Below, piece after piece: positions 53,838-63,941 of a stretch of 64,000 bases of DNA. Position 1 is the first letter of the stretch; each line of letters opens with the position of its first letter. The stretch is from Spirochaetae bacterium HGW-Spirochaetae-3 (GTDB taxonomy: Bacteria > Spirochaetota > Spirochaetia > Treponematales > UBA12059), in the NCBI GenBank assembly GCA_002839315.1, contig PGXV01000005.1, forward strand, positions 91,269 through 155,268, read 5' to 3'. The position numbers and the translations under genes were made by a program. The notes under the pieces were generated by a model. The model was not told where the DNA came from and searched no databases. It saw only the letters and a list, made by a program, of their open reading frames with translations.

Positions 53838-55447
53838 AGCGGCCTCCTTTTATTGACGATGGCCCGCGCCGCGAAGCCTGCCAGGCCTGGCGGCGGCGCC
53901 GTGAGCCGCTTTCCTTCGTGCCAGGTGCCGACGACCCGGACGTTCGAGAGCCGCTCCGTCGGGACCGTGAAGGGATCTTCGTCGAGCAGCGCGAAGTCGG
54001 CGTACTTCCCGGGCGCCAGCGTCCCGCGCTCCCCATCCTCGAAGGCGGCGTACGCTCCCGCCCATGAATAGGCTCGTAACGCCTCGTATACCGATATCCG
54101 CTCCGACGGTACCGGATGCTCCACCGCGCCCGCTATCTGTAGGAACGGGTCGAGCGGCTGTACGGGCGCGTCCGTCGACAGGGCGACGACGCAGCCCGCG
54201 TCGAGGAGCGAGCGTAACGGGCACTGGGCCGCTATCACGCCGGGAGCGAGCGCCTCCTCGTACATATGCACGTAGCGCTCGTCCATCCACGCGAATCCGG
54301 GCTGGACGGGCAGTACCATGCGGCGCGCCCCCGCGCGAGCTATCTGATCGGGCCGCGGGAACTCGAAATGGTCTATCCTCAGGCGCTGGCGGTTGGCGTC
54401 GTCGCCCGCGCCGTCCATGAGCCGCTCGTAGGCGGACAGGATCGATTCTATGCCGCGAGGGCCGATGGCGTGGGCGCTCGTCTGCCAGCCGGCCTCGTAG
54501 AACGGCCTTACCAGCGCTATGGCCTCTTCCGTCGAGCGGTATAGGCTGCCGGAGTTCGGACGGTCGAGGTAGTCGACGTCGAAGGCGGCGCTCCGCGACG
54601 ACACGGAGCCGTCCATCTCCCAGGCCATGCAACCGCCGACGCGCCTGCGTTCGAGGCGTCCCGCGTAGCGTTCGGCCCTCGGTAGCTCGGTATACTGCAT
54701 CCAGAGCCTGAGCCTGAGGCCGAGACGGCCCCCTATCAGGCTGAAGGCCGCGACGGCCGGGTCGGACGGGGTATCCTCGGTGCCCTCGAGGCAGTGTACT
54801 GAAACGACGCCGTAGTCGACCGCCTCCCGGACCGCCGTCGACAGGCCACGCGCCAGGGCGGCCGGGCCGAGTCCGCGCATGGCGTAGGAGATGACCTTGC
54901 CCATGTTGAATTCATGGGCCTCCCCGCATAGGAGGCCATCGACGGCCAGGTCGGCGATTCCGAGACGCGCGATAGCGACGCTCGAATACGAACTCGAGTG
55001 GCCGTCCATCGATAGTATGATGACGAGCCTGCCGGGCAACCACGCGTCCAGTTCCGAGGCTGTCGGCAGGCGGCGCTCGGCGAGCGCGCCGATGCACGCG
55101 CCGAAGCCCATGACGAGGCCGCGCGTCGCCTTCGCCTTGGCCGATAGCAGCTCTCGGACGCCGTCGAGACGGTCGGGAATGATACGGCCGTCCTCGAACC
55201 GAGACAGGTTTACCGCCGTCGCCGCGAGCGCGGCCTTGGACATGAAGTGGGCATGGGCGTCTATGAAGGCGGGAACAATGGTCTTGCCGCCCATATCGAC
55301 CGTCTCGAGGTCCGGGGGCGGGGGAGCCCCTTCCGGATACAACTCGGCGACGCGGCCGTCGGGGGCGACCCGCATCGCCCCGAAGTGCTCGCCTTCCTTC
55401 TCTAGTCCGTAGATCCTCGCGTTAATGAATAGTGTATCGTTTCTCAT
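53834..55447 (-). CDS. YtcJ-like amidohydrolase (Amidohydro_3)
   Basis: 537 residues. Motifs: FIDAHAHFMS (first metal pair), MDGHSSSYSS, SAHAIGPRGI, DHFEFPRPDQI and STDAPVQPLDPFLQ. It belongs to the imidazolonepropionase-like or N-acyl/predicted metal-dependent hydrolase group YtcJ, whose substrates are mostly unknown. It is coupled with the permease, so it probably acts on a compound that the permease brings in. TTGCGC-17-TATACT (55484-55456 on the minus strand) ends 8 nt before the ATG and no ribosome site is seen. Confidence 0.82.
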   Translation of the reverse strand: MRNDTLFINARIYGLEKEGEHFGAMRVAPDGRVAELYPEGAPPPPDLETVDMGGKTIVPAFIDAHAHFMSKAALAATAVNLSRFEDGRIIPDRLDGVRELLSAKAKATRGLVMGFGACIGALAERRLPTASELDAWLPGRLVIILSMDGHSSSYSSVAIARLGIADLAVDGLLCGEAHEFNMGKVISYAMRGLGPAALARGLSTAVREAVDYGVVSVHCLEGTEDTPSDPAVAAFSLIGGRLGLRLRLWMQYTELPRAERYAGRLERRRVGGCMAWEMDGSVSSRSAAFDVDYLDRPNSGSLYRSTEEAIALVRPFYEAGWQTSAHAIGPRGIESILSAYERLMDGAGDDANRQRLRIDHFEFPRPDQIARAGARRMVLPVQPGFAWMDERYVHMYEEALAPGVIAAQCPLRSLLDAGCVVALSTDAPVQPLDPFLQIAGAVEHPVPSERISVYEALRAYSWAGAYAAFEDGERGTLAPGKYADFALLDEDPFTVPTERLSNVRVVGTWHEGKRLTAPPPGLAGFAARAIVNKRRPL

Positions 55448-55491
55448 GCCGGGGGAGTATAAGACCGCCCCCGGCGATGCGCAAGCAATAC

Positions 55492-57450
55492 TTACCCGTT
55501 GATCATCGCAGCCAAGGCCTCGGGCGTCAGCCCGAGATGAGCCGCGACCTTGGCTCCCGGCCCTGATTCGCCGAATCGCTCGATGCCCAGGAATCCGTCG
55601 GCTATACGGTCCCACACGAGGGATCGTCCCGCCTCGCAGGCGAGTATACGCGCCTCCGGCGGCGCTATGGTGTCACGTATGGCGTCAGGCTGGGACAGGA
55701 ACGTCTCCAGTGAAGAAACCGATACGACGCGCACGCCCTTGCCGGGCGCGAGCTCGGCGGCGCGTAGCGCTAGCGATACCTCGCTACCAGACGCGAGCAC
55801 GACGACGTCGGGCTCGCCGGCGACGTTCCTGACGACGTAGGCTCCGGTCCTGAAGGTGTCGCGCCAGATCGGATCGGCCTTTTCGAGCGGCGGCAGGTTC
55901 TGCCTGGTCAGCGCGATCACCGTCGGGCCGTCGGAGCGGGCCATGGCCCAGGCCCAGGCCTCGTTCGTCTCCTCGGCGTCGGCGGGCCTGAGTACGAGAA
56001 CGTTCGGTATGGCGCGGAGCGAGGAAAGGTGCTCTATCGGCTGGTGGGTCGGGCCGTCCTCTCCGACGAATACCGAGTCGTGGGTCAAGACGTAGACGAC
56101 CGGAATCCCCATAAGCGCGGCCAGCCTCAGGCTGGGCCGGAGATAATCCGCGAACACGAGGAAGGTGGCGCAGAACGGCCTGAAACCGCCGTGCAGCGCG
56201 AGCCCGTTGGAGATCGCGGCCATCGCGTGCTCGCGTACGCCGTAGTGCAGCATCCTTCCCGATCGGTCGGCGGCGGAGTAGGCCGGGCCGGGCAGCTTGG
56301 TGACGTTGGGGCCGGTCAGGTCCGCCGAGCCTCCGATGAGACCCGGCCACGCGGCGAAGGCCGCCTGCAGCGCGGCTCCCGACGAGTTGCGCGTCGCGAC
56401 GGACTCTCCGGCCTTGGCGGCGGGCCACGAGACGGTGCCGACTGGTTTCCCGGACAGCATCGCGTCAAGCTCGGCGGCGAGCGCCGGCTCCTCCGACCGC
56501 CACGCGGCGTATTCGGTTTCCCACGCGTTCCTGACCGCGGCGAGCTCCTTGCCTCGAGCCGAGAAGAACGCCTTCGCCTCCGGCGATACCCAGAACTCGG
56601 CGTCGACCGGTACGCCCATAGCGGCCTTGGCCTTCGCTATCTCCTCGGGGCCGAGCGGGGCTCCGTGTACCTTGTGGGAGCCTTGCATCGTCGGGGCGCC
56701 CTTGCCTATGACGCTCTTCAGCATCACGAGGCTCGGCTTCCCGGATTCCGCCTTCGCGGCGGCGACCATGCGCCGCACGCCGTCGGCGTCGTACATGTCG
56801 CCTTTCTGTACATGCCAGCCGTAGGCGGCGAAACGGGCGCCGACGTCCTCGTCGAAGGACAGGGAGGTGCCTCCGTCGATGGTTATGGCGTTGTCGTCAT
56901 AGAACACGATCAGCTTCCCGAGGCCGAGGTGCCCGGCGAGGGAGGCCGCTTCGGCGGACACGCCTTCCTGCATGCAACCGTCGCCGGCGAGCACGTAGGT
57001 GTAATGGTCGACGATCCGCCTCTCGGCGGTATTGAAACGGGCGGCGAGCATGGTCTCGGCTATCGCCATACCCACGGCGGTGGCTACGCCCTGGCCCAGG
57101 GGTCCCGTGGTCGTCTCGATACCGGGAATCATGCCGTATTCGGGGTGACCGGCGCATTTGGAGCCTATCTGCCTGAACGAGCGGATATCGTCCAGCGATA
57201 CGTCGTATCCGGACAGGTGGAGGAGCGAGTACAGGAACATCGAGCCGTGGCCGGCGGACAGCACGAAGCGGTCGCGGTCCATCCAGGCGGGCGTCGCGGG
57301 GTCGTGCCTGAGAAATTCGCCGTAAAGCAGCGCTCCCAGCTCCGCGCAACCGAGAGGAAGGCCCGGGTGGCCGGAATTAGCCTTCTGAATCGCGTCCATC
57401 GACAGGCATCGTACGGTCTTCGCGGTTTCTTGTATCGAACGTGAATCCAT
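55492..57450 (-). CDS. tkt: Transketolase
   Basis: 652 residues, full length. TPP binding is [13 protein letters not shown] with the DD at [11 protein letters not shown], and the second-domain signature is [20 protein letters not shown] with [19 protein letters not shown]. It transfers two-carbon units in the pentose phosphate pathway, the route for ribose-5-phosphate made by RbsK and for nucleosides. GGAG precedes the ATG at 57450. Confidence 0.96.
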   Translation of the reverse strand: MDSRSIQETAKTVRCLSMDAIQKANSGHPGLPLGCAELGALLYGEFLRHDPATPAWMDRDRFVLSAGHGSMFLYSLLHLSGYDVSLDDIRSFRQIGSKCAGHPEYGMIPGIETTTGPLGQGVATAVGMAIAETMLAARFNTAERRIVDHYTYVLAGDGCMQEGVSAEAASLAGHLGLGKLIVFYDDNAITIDGGTSLSFDEDVGARFAAYGWHVQKGDMYDADGVRRMVAAAKAESGKPSLVMLKSVIGKGAPTMQGSHKVHGAPLGPEEIAKAKAAMGVPVDAEFWVSPEAKAFFSARGKELAAVRNAWETEYAAWRSEEPALAAELDAMLSGKPVGTVSWPAAKAGESVATRNSSGAALQAAFAAWPGLIGGSADLTGPNVTKLPGPAYSAADRSGRMLHYGVREHAMAAISNGLALHGGFRPFCATFLVFADYLRPSLRLAALMGIPVVYVLTHDSVFVGEDGPTHQPIEHLSSLRAIPNVLVLRPADAEETNEAWAWAMARSDGPTVIALTRQNLPPLEKADPIWRDTFRTGAYVVRNVAGEPDVVVLASGSEVSLALRAAELAPGKGVRVVSVSSLETFLSQPDAIRDTIAPPEARILACEAGRSLVWDRIADGFLGIERFGESGPGAKVAAHLGLTPEALAAMING

Positions 57451-57586
57451 GTTTAGCTCCTTGGTATCGTGTCGCTATAGACTACTACGCGCGCTGAAAC
57501 GGGGCAACCCGCGGAAGGTCGCGATCCGACGACGCGGAGGGCTCGCGGAGGATGACCGGGACGAAGTAAGCGGTATATACTGAGCC

Positions 57587-58291
57587 ATGATCGACATCGC
57601 CATACTTATCGGGGGCGCCGCGCTACCCGCAGTCGTGCTGATCGCGTTGTTCTACCGGGCCGATCGCGCGAGGCCGGAGCCGATGGGCCTTATCGGCCGT
57701 AGCGTGATCTACGGGTTTCTCGCGACCATCCCCGCGATCGGGCTGGAACTCGTCGTCGATCTTCCCGCATCCGGGCTGCCCGGACTCCTGGGAATCGCCT
57801 GGACTTCCTTCGTTACCGCCGCGATGGTGGAAGAAGGTATCAAGTACTTCTTCCTGAGGCGTTACCTGTGCGGGAACCCCGCCTTCGACGAGGTTATGGA
57901 CGGTATCGTCTACGCCGCATGCGTCAGTCTCGGCTTCGCGTTCGCGGAGAACCTCATGTACGGCTTGGACGGAGGTTGGACCCTCTTGTTCAGGGCCTTT
58001 ACCGCGGTTCCGATGCACGCGGCGGCGACCGGTATCATGGGCTATTACCTGGGCGTATCCAAGCGCGCGGGTCCAGGGCGACCGGCAGGAGCCGCGGCCG
58101 CCAGGCGCAAGGGGCTCTTGGCCGCTATCGCCGTCCACGGATTCTATGATTTCTTCCTGTTCGCCGGATCGCCTTTCGCTGTCGGTTCCATCGTTACGCT
58201 ATTCGTCGCCGTCAGGATCCTGCGAAGGCTGATACGACGGGCGAAGGCGATCGACGACGCGGACGAGACGGCCGGTAGCGCGTTCCCGTAG
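57587..58291 (+). CDS. PrsW-family intramembrane metalloprotease
   Basis: 234 residues, about seven helices. The metal motifs are AAMVEEGIKYFFLRR (EE), GFAFAENLMYGL (the third E), MHAAATGIMGYYLG and HGFYDFF (histidines). Members do site-1 cleavage of anti-sigma factors or similar proteins; the substrate is unknown. TATATA ends 7 nt before the ATG and there is no ribosome site. Confidence 0.85.
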   Translation: MIDIAILIGGAALPAVVLIALFYRADRARPEPMGLIGRSVIYGFLATIPAIGLELVVDLPASGLPGLLGIAWTSFVTAAMVEEGIKYFFLRRYLCGNPAFDEVMDGIVYAACVSLGFAFAENLMYGLDGGWTLLFRAFTAVPMHAAATGIMGYYLGVSKRAGPGRPAGAAAARRKGLLAAIAVHGFYDFFLFAGSPFAVGSIVTLFVAVRILRRLIRRAKAIDDADETAGSAFP

Positions 58292-58331
58292 ACATGAAGG
58301 CGAAGAAGTGGTTATGGCATGCTCAGGCCTC

Positions 58332-58361
58332 TTGAATACAAGTAGACATATAGACTATAAG
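58332..58361 (+). promoter_or_regulatory. Promoter of the PEBP gene
   Basis: TTGAAT (58332-58337), an 18-nt spacer and TATAAG (58356-58361), in an AT-rich stretch with further tat-rich boxes; the leader then carries AAGGAGG at 58383-58389. Confidence 0.5.
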
Positions 58362-58394
58362 TGTCATACTGTATTCCGATATAAGGAGGTCCCG

Positions 58395-58913
58395 ATGCGA
58401 TTGACCAGTACAGATTTCGCCGATGGCTCGACGCTACCGTTCGATTGCTCCTACGAATCCCAGAACAGGTCTCCCGCGCTGTCGTGGGCAGAGGCTCCCT
58501 GGGGCGTCCATTCGTTCGCCGTCGTCTGCATCGATCGCGAAGGACCCGACGCTCGTCCCTGGACGCATTGGCTCATCTGGAACATCCCGGCGACGGAGAC
58601 CCGGTTGCTGGCGGGACTGCCGCAGTATCCGCGGTTGGACGACGGGATGGAACAGGGAATGAACGACTATCTGGAATACGGATGGTGCGGCCCGTGCCCG
58701 CCTTCCGGCGCGCACGAATACTCATTCACGCTCTACGCTCTCGATTCGTTCCTGAGCCCGACGGGGCCGACGTCCCAGGCCGTGCTGTCGGCCCTTTCGG
58801 ACCATACGCTGGCCACGGCGCGGCTTTCCGCGGTCTACGGATCGGACGGCGCCTTCCCCGCGCTCGCGGCCATGGGACGCCAGGCCCGAGCCGCGTACCG
58901 CTACCAGGGCTGA
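58395..58913 (+). CDS. YbhB/YbcL-type PEBP protein
   Basis: 172 residues. The phosphatidylethanolamine-binding fold is marked by SPALSWAEAPWGVHSFAVV, the anion site region WTHWLIWNIPA and HEYSFTLYALD. Bacterial roles are unknown (ligand-binding or inhibitor-like). AAGGAGG is 5 nt before the ATG at 58395; the frame extends upstream but has no ribosome site. No signal peptide, so cytoplasmic. Confidence 0.88.
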   Translation: MRLTSTDFADGSTLPFDCSYESQNRSPALSWAEAPWGVHSFAVVCIDREGPDARPWTHWLIWNIPATETRLLAGLPQYPRLDDGMEQGMNDYLEYGWCGPCPPSGAHEYSFTLYALDSFLSPTGPTSQAVLSALSDHTLATARLSAVYGSDGAFPALAAMGRQARAAYRYQG

Positions 58914-58949
58914 CTGACGTTGCGGCGAAGCCCCGTACGGCTTCGCGCG

Positions 58950-60914
58950 TCAGTCCAGGTCGGCGTAGCCTTCCATCTCGGACGCTACCGCTTCCCACTC
59001 GGCCGAGAGACTAGAGACTTCTAGTTCGAGGGCCTCGGACGCGGTCTGCAGCGTCTTCATCCTGGCGCCGTCCGAATAGTTCTCCGGCGAGGCCATCGCG
59101 GCGATGATTCCCGACTTCTCCGCGCCTAGTTCTTCCAGCCGCGCGAGAATCTCCTCTTCGCGCCTGCGGAGACGGTTGCGTTCAACCTTGCGCCTCTTGT
59201 CCTGCTCGCGCGCGGCCTTCGCGTCCGTGGGCTTGGCCTCGATGGCCGACGGCTTGCCGCCTCTCTGGGGCGGTACGGCCGCCAGAGCCCCGTTCGCGTC
59301 GTCTTCCGCCTTCTTGGAAAGGTAATACGCGTAATCGCCGTAATAGATCCGGGGCGACGCGCCGCAGGAGAGTTCCAGCACGCGGTCGGCGAGGCCCTCG
59401 ATGAAGAAGCGGTCGTGGGAGACGAACAATACCGTGCCGTCGAAGCGCTTGAGCGCGTCGAGTAGCACGTCCTTGGAATCGAGGTCCAGGTGGTTGGTCG
59501 GTTCGTCGAGGATAAGCAGGTTGGCCGGATGGAGGAGCATCTTGAGGAGAGCCAGCCGAGAGCGCTCGCCTCCCGACAGCACCTTGACCCGCTTGCCGAC
59601 GTCGTCGCCGCGGAACAGGAACGCTCCGAGCAGGCCTCGTATGCCCGGTAACAGGTTGAGGGGGCAGGCGGATGACGCCTCCTCCTCTACGGTCCTCGAT
59701 TCGTCCAGCGAGTCGGCGACGTCCTGGGAGAAGTACCCCACCGTGATGCCCGTCCCGAGTCGCAGCGAACCTTCGTAGTCCGTATCGACGCCGGCGACGA
59801 TGCGCATCAGGGTCGACTTGCCCGCGCCGTTGCGGCCGACGAAGGCGATCTTGGACCCCGCGTCTATGGTCATCGCCAGCTCGTCGACGACGCGCTTTTG
59901 TCCGTACGACTTCCGTACGCCTTCCATCGTCAGCGCTATCCGGCCCGAGTGGGGCGCGGGCGGAAAGCTGAAACGCACCTTCTTCATGCCCTCCGGCACG
60001 ACGATGGGCACGATCTTGTCGAGTTGCTTTATCCGCGACTGCACCTGCGCGGCCTTCGTCGCCTGATAGCGGAAGCGCCTGATGAAGTCCTCGAGGTGGG
60101 ATATCTCCTCCTGCTGGGCTTCCCACGCCTTGAACAGGCTCTCCAGCTCCTGCGCCCGTTTGCGTTCATACGCGGTGTACGATCCGGGGTAGCGCGTCAG
60201 CCTGCCGTTCCACAGCTCGTAGACCTCCTTGACCGTGGAGTCGAGGAAGGAGCGGTCGTGCGATACGACGATGAAGCCGCCGGGGAACGAAGCCAGGAAG
60301 GATTCCAGCCAGTCGCGCGCCTCGAGGTCGAGGTAGTTGGTAGGCTCGTCGAGTAGCATGATGTCGGGATTCTCGAGGATTACCTTGGCGAGGGCGACGC
60401 GCATCTGCCATCCGCCAGACAGCTCGTCGACCTGCCTGCCCGAGTCCTCGGGCTTGAAGCCGAGGCCCTCGAGCACCTCGCGGATACGGTCGGCCCGGCG
60501 CCAGTAGCCGGAGCCGCTTACGGTCTCGTCGAGGTGGTGGTACGTCTCCAGGAGGGCGTCGAGGTCGTCGTCGCCCTCCTTCGATCCTTCCAGCCGCGCG
60601 CCGACGGCGTCGCGCTCCGCGAGCAGCGCCTCGACGGCGCCGTAGGCCTTCTCCGCCTCCTCGTAGACGGTGCAACCGGAAAATACCTCGCCGGATTGCG
60701 CCAGGTACGAGACGCGCGTGCCTTTCTGCACGGCGCGGTCGCCGGAATCGGGCGGCAGGAGGCCCGCGACGATGCGGAGCAGGGTAGTCTTGCCCGCGCC
60801 GTTGGGCCCTGCGAGCGCCGCCTTGGTGCCCGACGACATGTAGAGCGCCGCGTCAGATAGTATGTCCCGCGCGCCGAACGCGAGCGAGACGCCGGTGAAT
60901 TGTACGAACGCCAT
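58950..60914 (-). CDS. ABC-F family ATPase
   Basis: 654 residues, two ATPase domains. Domain 1: GPNGAGKTTLLRIV, ELSGGWQMRVALAK, IMLLDEPTNYLDL. Domain 2: [41 protein letters not shown]. The linker (about 260-300) is long and helical, as in Uup/YheS translation factors, and the last about 80 residues form a coiled coil. No membrane part: it acts on ribosomes. The start MAFVQFTGV at 60914 follows the upstream stop by 4 bp. Confidence 0.92.
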   Translation of the reverse strand: MAFVQFTGVSLAFGARDILSDAALYMSSGTKAALAGPNGAGKTTLLRIVAGLLPPDSGDRAVQKGTRVSYLAQSGEVFSGCTVYEEAEKAYGAVEALLAERDAVGARLEGSKEGDDDLDALLETYHHLDETVSGSGYWRRADRIREVLEGLGFKPEDSGRQVDELSGGWQMRVALAKVILENPDIMLLDEPTNYLDLEARDWLESFLASFPGGFIVVSHDRSFLDSTVKEVYELWNGRLTRYPGSYTAYERKRAQELESLFKAWEAQQEEISHLEDFIRRFRYQATKAAQVQSRIKQLDKIVPIVVPEGMKKVRFSFPPAPHSGRIALTMEGVRKSYGQKRVVDELAMTIDAGSKIAFVGRNGAGKSTLMRIVAGVDTDYEGSLRLGTGITVGYFSQDVADSLDESRTVEEEASSACPLNLLPGIRGLLGAFLFRGDDVGKRVKVLSGGERSRLALLKMLLHPANLLILDEPTNHLDLDSKDVLLDALKRFDGTVLFVSHDRFFIEGLADRVLELSCGASPRIYYGDYAYYLSKKAEDDANGALAAVPPQRGGKPSAIEAKPTDAKAAREQDKRRKVERNRLRRREEEILARLEELGAEKSGIIAAMASPENYSDGARMKTLQTASEALELEVSSLSAEWEAVASEMEGYADLD

Positions 60915-60918
60915 CCTT

Positions 60919-62292
60919 TTAGCGGTACCTGTCGAAGGCGGCGACGGGCTCGAGTCCATCGGGCGCCGAAACGACGGCGTTATGGATCGACTCCGGAGGC
61001 AGGTACGCGAGGAAGAGCTCGTCGCCGGTCGTTCGATACGCGAACGACACGGGCGACCTGGGGATCGCGTCGAACCGCAGCGTGAACGCGCCGTCCCAGC
61101 TCGCCGCGAGCTCGCCTGACAGGTACAGGTCCATGACTACCGAACCAGTATCGCCCGAGCCTTCCGGTATGTATCCGGGAGACAGAACGCCGTTGGCGAC
61201 CCACGTGAAGCGGGCCGATCGCGTTATGATAAGCACGCCGTACGATTCGCTCTCGTATCGCTCGCCCGCCGAGACGAAGTCGGACAGTCTTGACAGCCGC
61301 CTCCGCTCCTCGGCGGCTATGACCGCCTGGATATCCTTGTCATGATGGACGAATTCGAACGACCTCGGCGCCTCCGGGGGCAGGCCCGGGCTAAGGTCCG
61401 ATTCCGCCGGCGTGAACACGAGCGCGCCGGCCTTCGTGAAGCGGAACGAGGCGTCGCCGGGGGTTACCGTGTACGAGCCGTCCTCTGCCGCGCTTATCGT
61501 GTCGTAGCGGTATACCTTGGAGAATTCCGGCCGCTCCACGCGGATTTGCTTGCGAAGAGGGTCGGTGAACAATCCGAAACGCGGTTGATAGGATCCGAGG
61601 TCGAGGAGGCCCGAGGCGACCATCGTATCGAAGTAATCCGGCCGCCATACGGTATCGAACAGCGTAGCCAGCGTCGCGTCGGCCGCGGGGGACCCTGTCT
61701 TCAGGTCGGGCATCGGGCCTTCCTCGGCGTTCCATAGCTGCAACTGGTTCGAGAACACGTAGCCGATAGTGCCGTCGTCCGCCAGGGCCAGGTACCAGTC
61801 TCCCTCGAGACGCTGCCCGCCCGTCTCGACGGCGGCTCCCTCGACCTTGTGGAGCAGCTTGACCGGCTGCCCTAGCCTCAACCTGTACACCTGTACGGAC
61901 TCGGTCGAATTATCGGGCTTCGACCTGAGGATGAGGCCGTCGCGAGCCGAGACGCCGAGTACGGGAGCGAGGTCGCCGTAGCCGGCCGCTGCCTCCTGCG
62001 CCTTGGACTTCTGCCGGTACGCCTCCACGCGCCAGAGCTCCAGCTCCTCCTTGGCGCTGGAGCCGGGAACCCCGATCGCGTAGGTCTTCGTGATATTCGA
62101 CTTGAAGTGTACCGGGACTACGGAGCCGAACGCGATCGCGGAGCCTTCCGGCGGCCAAAGCACGACCGCCCAGCCTTCCTTCCCGGAGCAGGAGGCGATG
62201 AGGGCCGCGAGGACGGCCGCGGAGATGATAGCCGCGATGCGTCCGGAAACGCGGCGGCGAGCGTATCTGATGAAACGAGTGCGTGAAGCCAT
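60919..62292 (-). CDS. SH3-type lipoprotein of spirochaete pattern
   Basis: 457 residues. Signal peptide with lipobox ALIASC after an arginine-rich start. A bacterial SH3-like segment (about 105-190: GVSARDGLILRSKPDNSTES, LEGDWYLALADDGTIGYVF) is followed by a long beta-rich half of unknown fold. I recall similar SH3 lipoproteins in Treponema, but the function is unknown. GTGACA-17-TATATA (62328-62300, minus strand) ends 7 nt before the ATG and no ribosome site is seen. Confidence 0.75.
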   Translation of the reverse strand: MASRTRFIRYARRRVSGRIAAIISAAVLAALIASCSGKEGWAVVLWPPEGSAIAFGSVVPVHFKSNITKTYAIGVPGSSAKEELELWRVEAYRQKSKAQEAAAGYGDLAPVLGVSARDGLILRSKPDNSTESVQVYRLRLGQPVKLLHKVEGAAVETGGQRLEGDWYLALADDGTIGYVFSNQLQLWNAEEGPMPDLKTGSPAADATLATLFDTVWRPDYFDTMVASGLLDLGSYQPRFGLFTDPLRKQIRVERPEFSKVYRYDTISAAEDGSYTVTPGDASFRFTKAGALVFTPAESDLSPGLPPEAPRSFEFVHHDKDIQAVIAAEERRRLSRLSDFVSAGERYESESYGVLIITRSARFTWVANGVLSPGYIPEGSGDTGSVVMDLYLSGELAASWDGAFTLRFDAIPRSPVSFAYRTTGDELFLAYLPPESIHNAVVSAPDGLEPVAAFDRYR

Positions 62293-62408
62293 AATGCATT
62301 ATATAACGAAGGCGGGCAGTCTTGTCACGCCCGCGCCGTCGTATACCTGTACTCCGAGCCTTGCGCGGCCCGTCGACCTCGGGCATACTGGAATATCGTG
62401 GAGGTCAC

Positions 62409-63941
62409 GTGGGATCGAGGACAGAGGCGGTAATCGAGATAGGATCGACGGGCATACGGGCCCTCGTCGCCAACGTCTCGGGCGACGGAGATTACGAAGT
62501 CCTCGAGCGGGCCGGGAAGCCTGTCGCCCTGGGCCGCGACGTCTTCACGACCGGCCTTATCAGCCGTGACTCGACGAGGGAGTGCATCGCGGTGCTCCGC
62601 GGTTTCAGCGAGCTCCTGCGCGCATACGGCGTGGAGCCCGCCACCGTACGCGTCGTGGCTACCAGCGCCTTGCGCGAGGCCGAGAACCGCGACGCCTTCG
62701 TCGACCGGGTCGCCATGCGAACCGGCTTCCGCGTCGATATCATCGAGGCGATCGAAGAGAGCCACTACATGTACCTCGCCGTCCAGCGCGCGCTCGGCGG
62801 CGACGCCAAGTACTTCGCCAGGACCAATTCCATCATCATAGAAGTCGGCGGCGGCTCGACCGAGCTCATGCTGCTGCGCCGGGGCAAGATCGTGGCCGCG
62901 CACTCGCTACGGCTCGGGACCATCCGCGTCGACGAGCAGTCGAAGGCCGCGATGGGCTCGTCGGGCTACCTGCTTCGTTTCCTCGCGGATAACGTGCGGA
63001 CGGCCTGCGACGGACTCGAGGACGACCTGCCCCTGGCCGGAGTGCGCTCGTTCATCGTCATCGGGAACGACGCCCGCTTCGCGGCCAAGGTCTCGGGATC
63101 GGAATCGCGCCTCGATTATACGGTCGTACCGAGGGACTCGTTCCTGTCGCTCGTCGACAGGCTCAAGGGGCTGTCGGTGGACAGCATCGTCACGGACTAC
63201 CGGGTCCCGTATTCCGAGGCGGACGCCCTGATCCCGGGGCTCGTCATCACGGCGCTCTTCCTAGAGCGCACAGGGGCCGAGGAGCTGATCGTGCCGCGCG
63301 TCAGCCTGCGCGACGGCCTCTTGATCGCGATGTCGGGCGGCTCCGGAAGCGATATCGAGGCGGAACTGCATAAACAGGTCGTCGCATCGGTGATAGGCCT
63401 GGGGCGGCGTTATCATTTCGACGAAGAGCACGCGGCCCACGTCGTGGAGCACGCGCTGTTCCTGTTCGACCGGCTCAAGGAGTCGCACGGCATGACCAGG
63501 CGCGAGCGCCTCCTCCTCGAGGCCGCCGGCTACCTGCACGACGTCGGCAACTTCATACGCACGAGCGGCCACCAGCGGCACTCGGAGTACATCGTGCTCA
63601 ACAGCGAGATCTTCGGCCTGCAGCGCGACGACCTGACCATCGTCGCCAACCTCGTCCGCTATCACCGCAAGGCCAGCCCGTCGCCTTCGCACTCCAACTA
63701 CATGAGCCTGCCCCGTGAGGATCGCGCCGTAGTGCTCAAGCTCTCCGCCATACTCAGGGTCGCCGACGCCCTCGACCGCGGCCATACCCAGCGGCTCCGG
63801 CTCGTCGACCTGGAGATGAAGGAGGATCACCTGGTCCTGCAGACCGATTGCCAGAACGACCTGTCGCTGGAGCGGCTGTCGCTGGCGGAGAAAGACGATA
63901 TGTTCGAGGACGTGTTCGGCCTCAAGGTGGTCCTGATATGA
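62409..63941 (+). CDS. Exopolyphosphatase/GppA-type phosphatase fused to an HD domain
   Basis: 510 residues. The N-terminal ASKHA fold has EIGSTGIRALVANV and EVGGGSTELMLLRRG; the C-terminal HD domain has HAAHVVEHALFLFDRL, GYLHDVGNF and the later histidine-rich segment NLVRYHRKASP. This is the Ppx2/GppA-like architecture. It degrades polyphosphate or (p)ppGpp. The GTG start at 62409 has GGAGG 4 nt upstream. It overlaps the ppk start (ATGA), so synthesis and breakdown of polyphosphate are coupled. Confidence 0.88.
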   Translation: MGSRTEAVIEIGSTGIRALVANVSGDGDYEVLERAGKPVALGRDVFTTGLISRDSTRECIAVLRGFSELLRAYGVEPATVRVVATSALREAENRDAFVDRVAMRTGFRVDIIEAIEESHYMYLAVQRALGGDAKYFARTNSIIIEVGGGSTELMLLRRGKIVAAHSLRLGTIRVDEQSKAAMGSSGYLLRFLADNVRTACDGLEDDLPLAGVRSFIVIGNDARFAAKVSGSESRLDYTVVPRDSFLSLVDRLKGLSVDSIVTDYRVPYSEADALIPGLVITALFLERTGAEELIVPRVSLRDGLLIAMSGGSGSDIEAELHKQVVASVIGLGRRYHFDEEHAAHVVEHALFLFDRLKESHGMTRRERLLLEAAGYLHDVGNFIRTSGHQRHSEYIVLNSEIFGLQRDDLTIVANLVRYHRKASPSPSHSNYMSLPREDRAVVLKLSAILRVADALDRGHTQRLRLVDLEMKEDHLVLQTDCQNDLSLERLSLAEKDDMFEDVFGLKVVLI

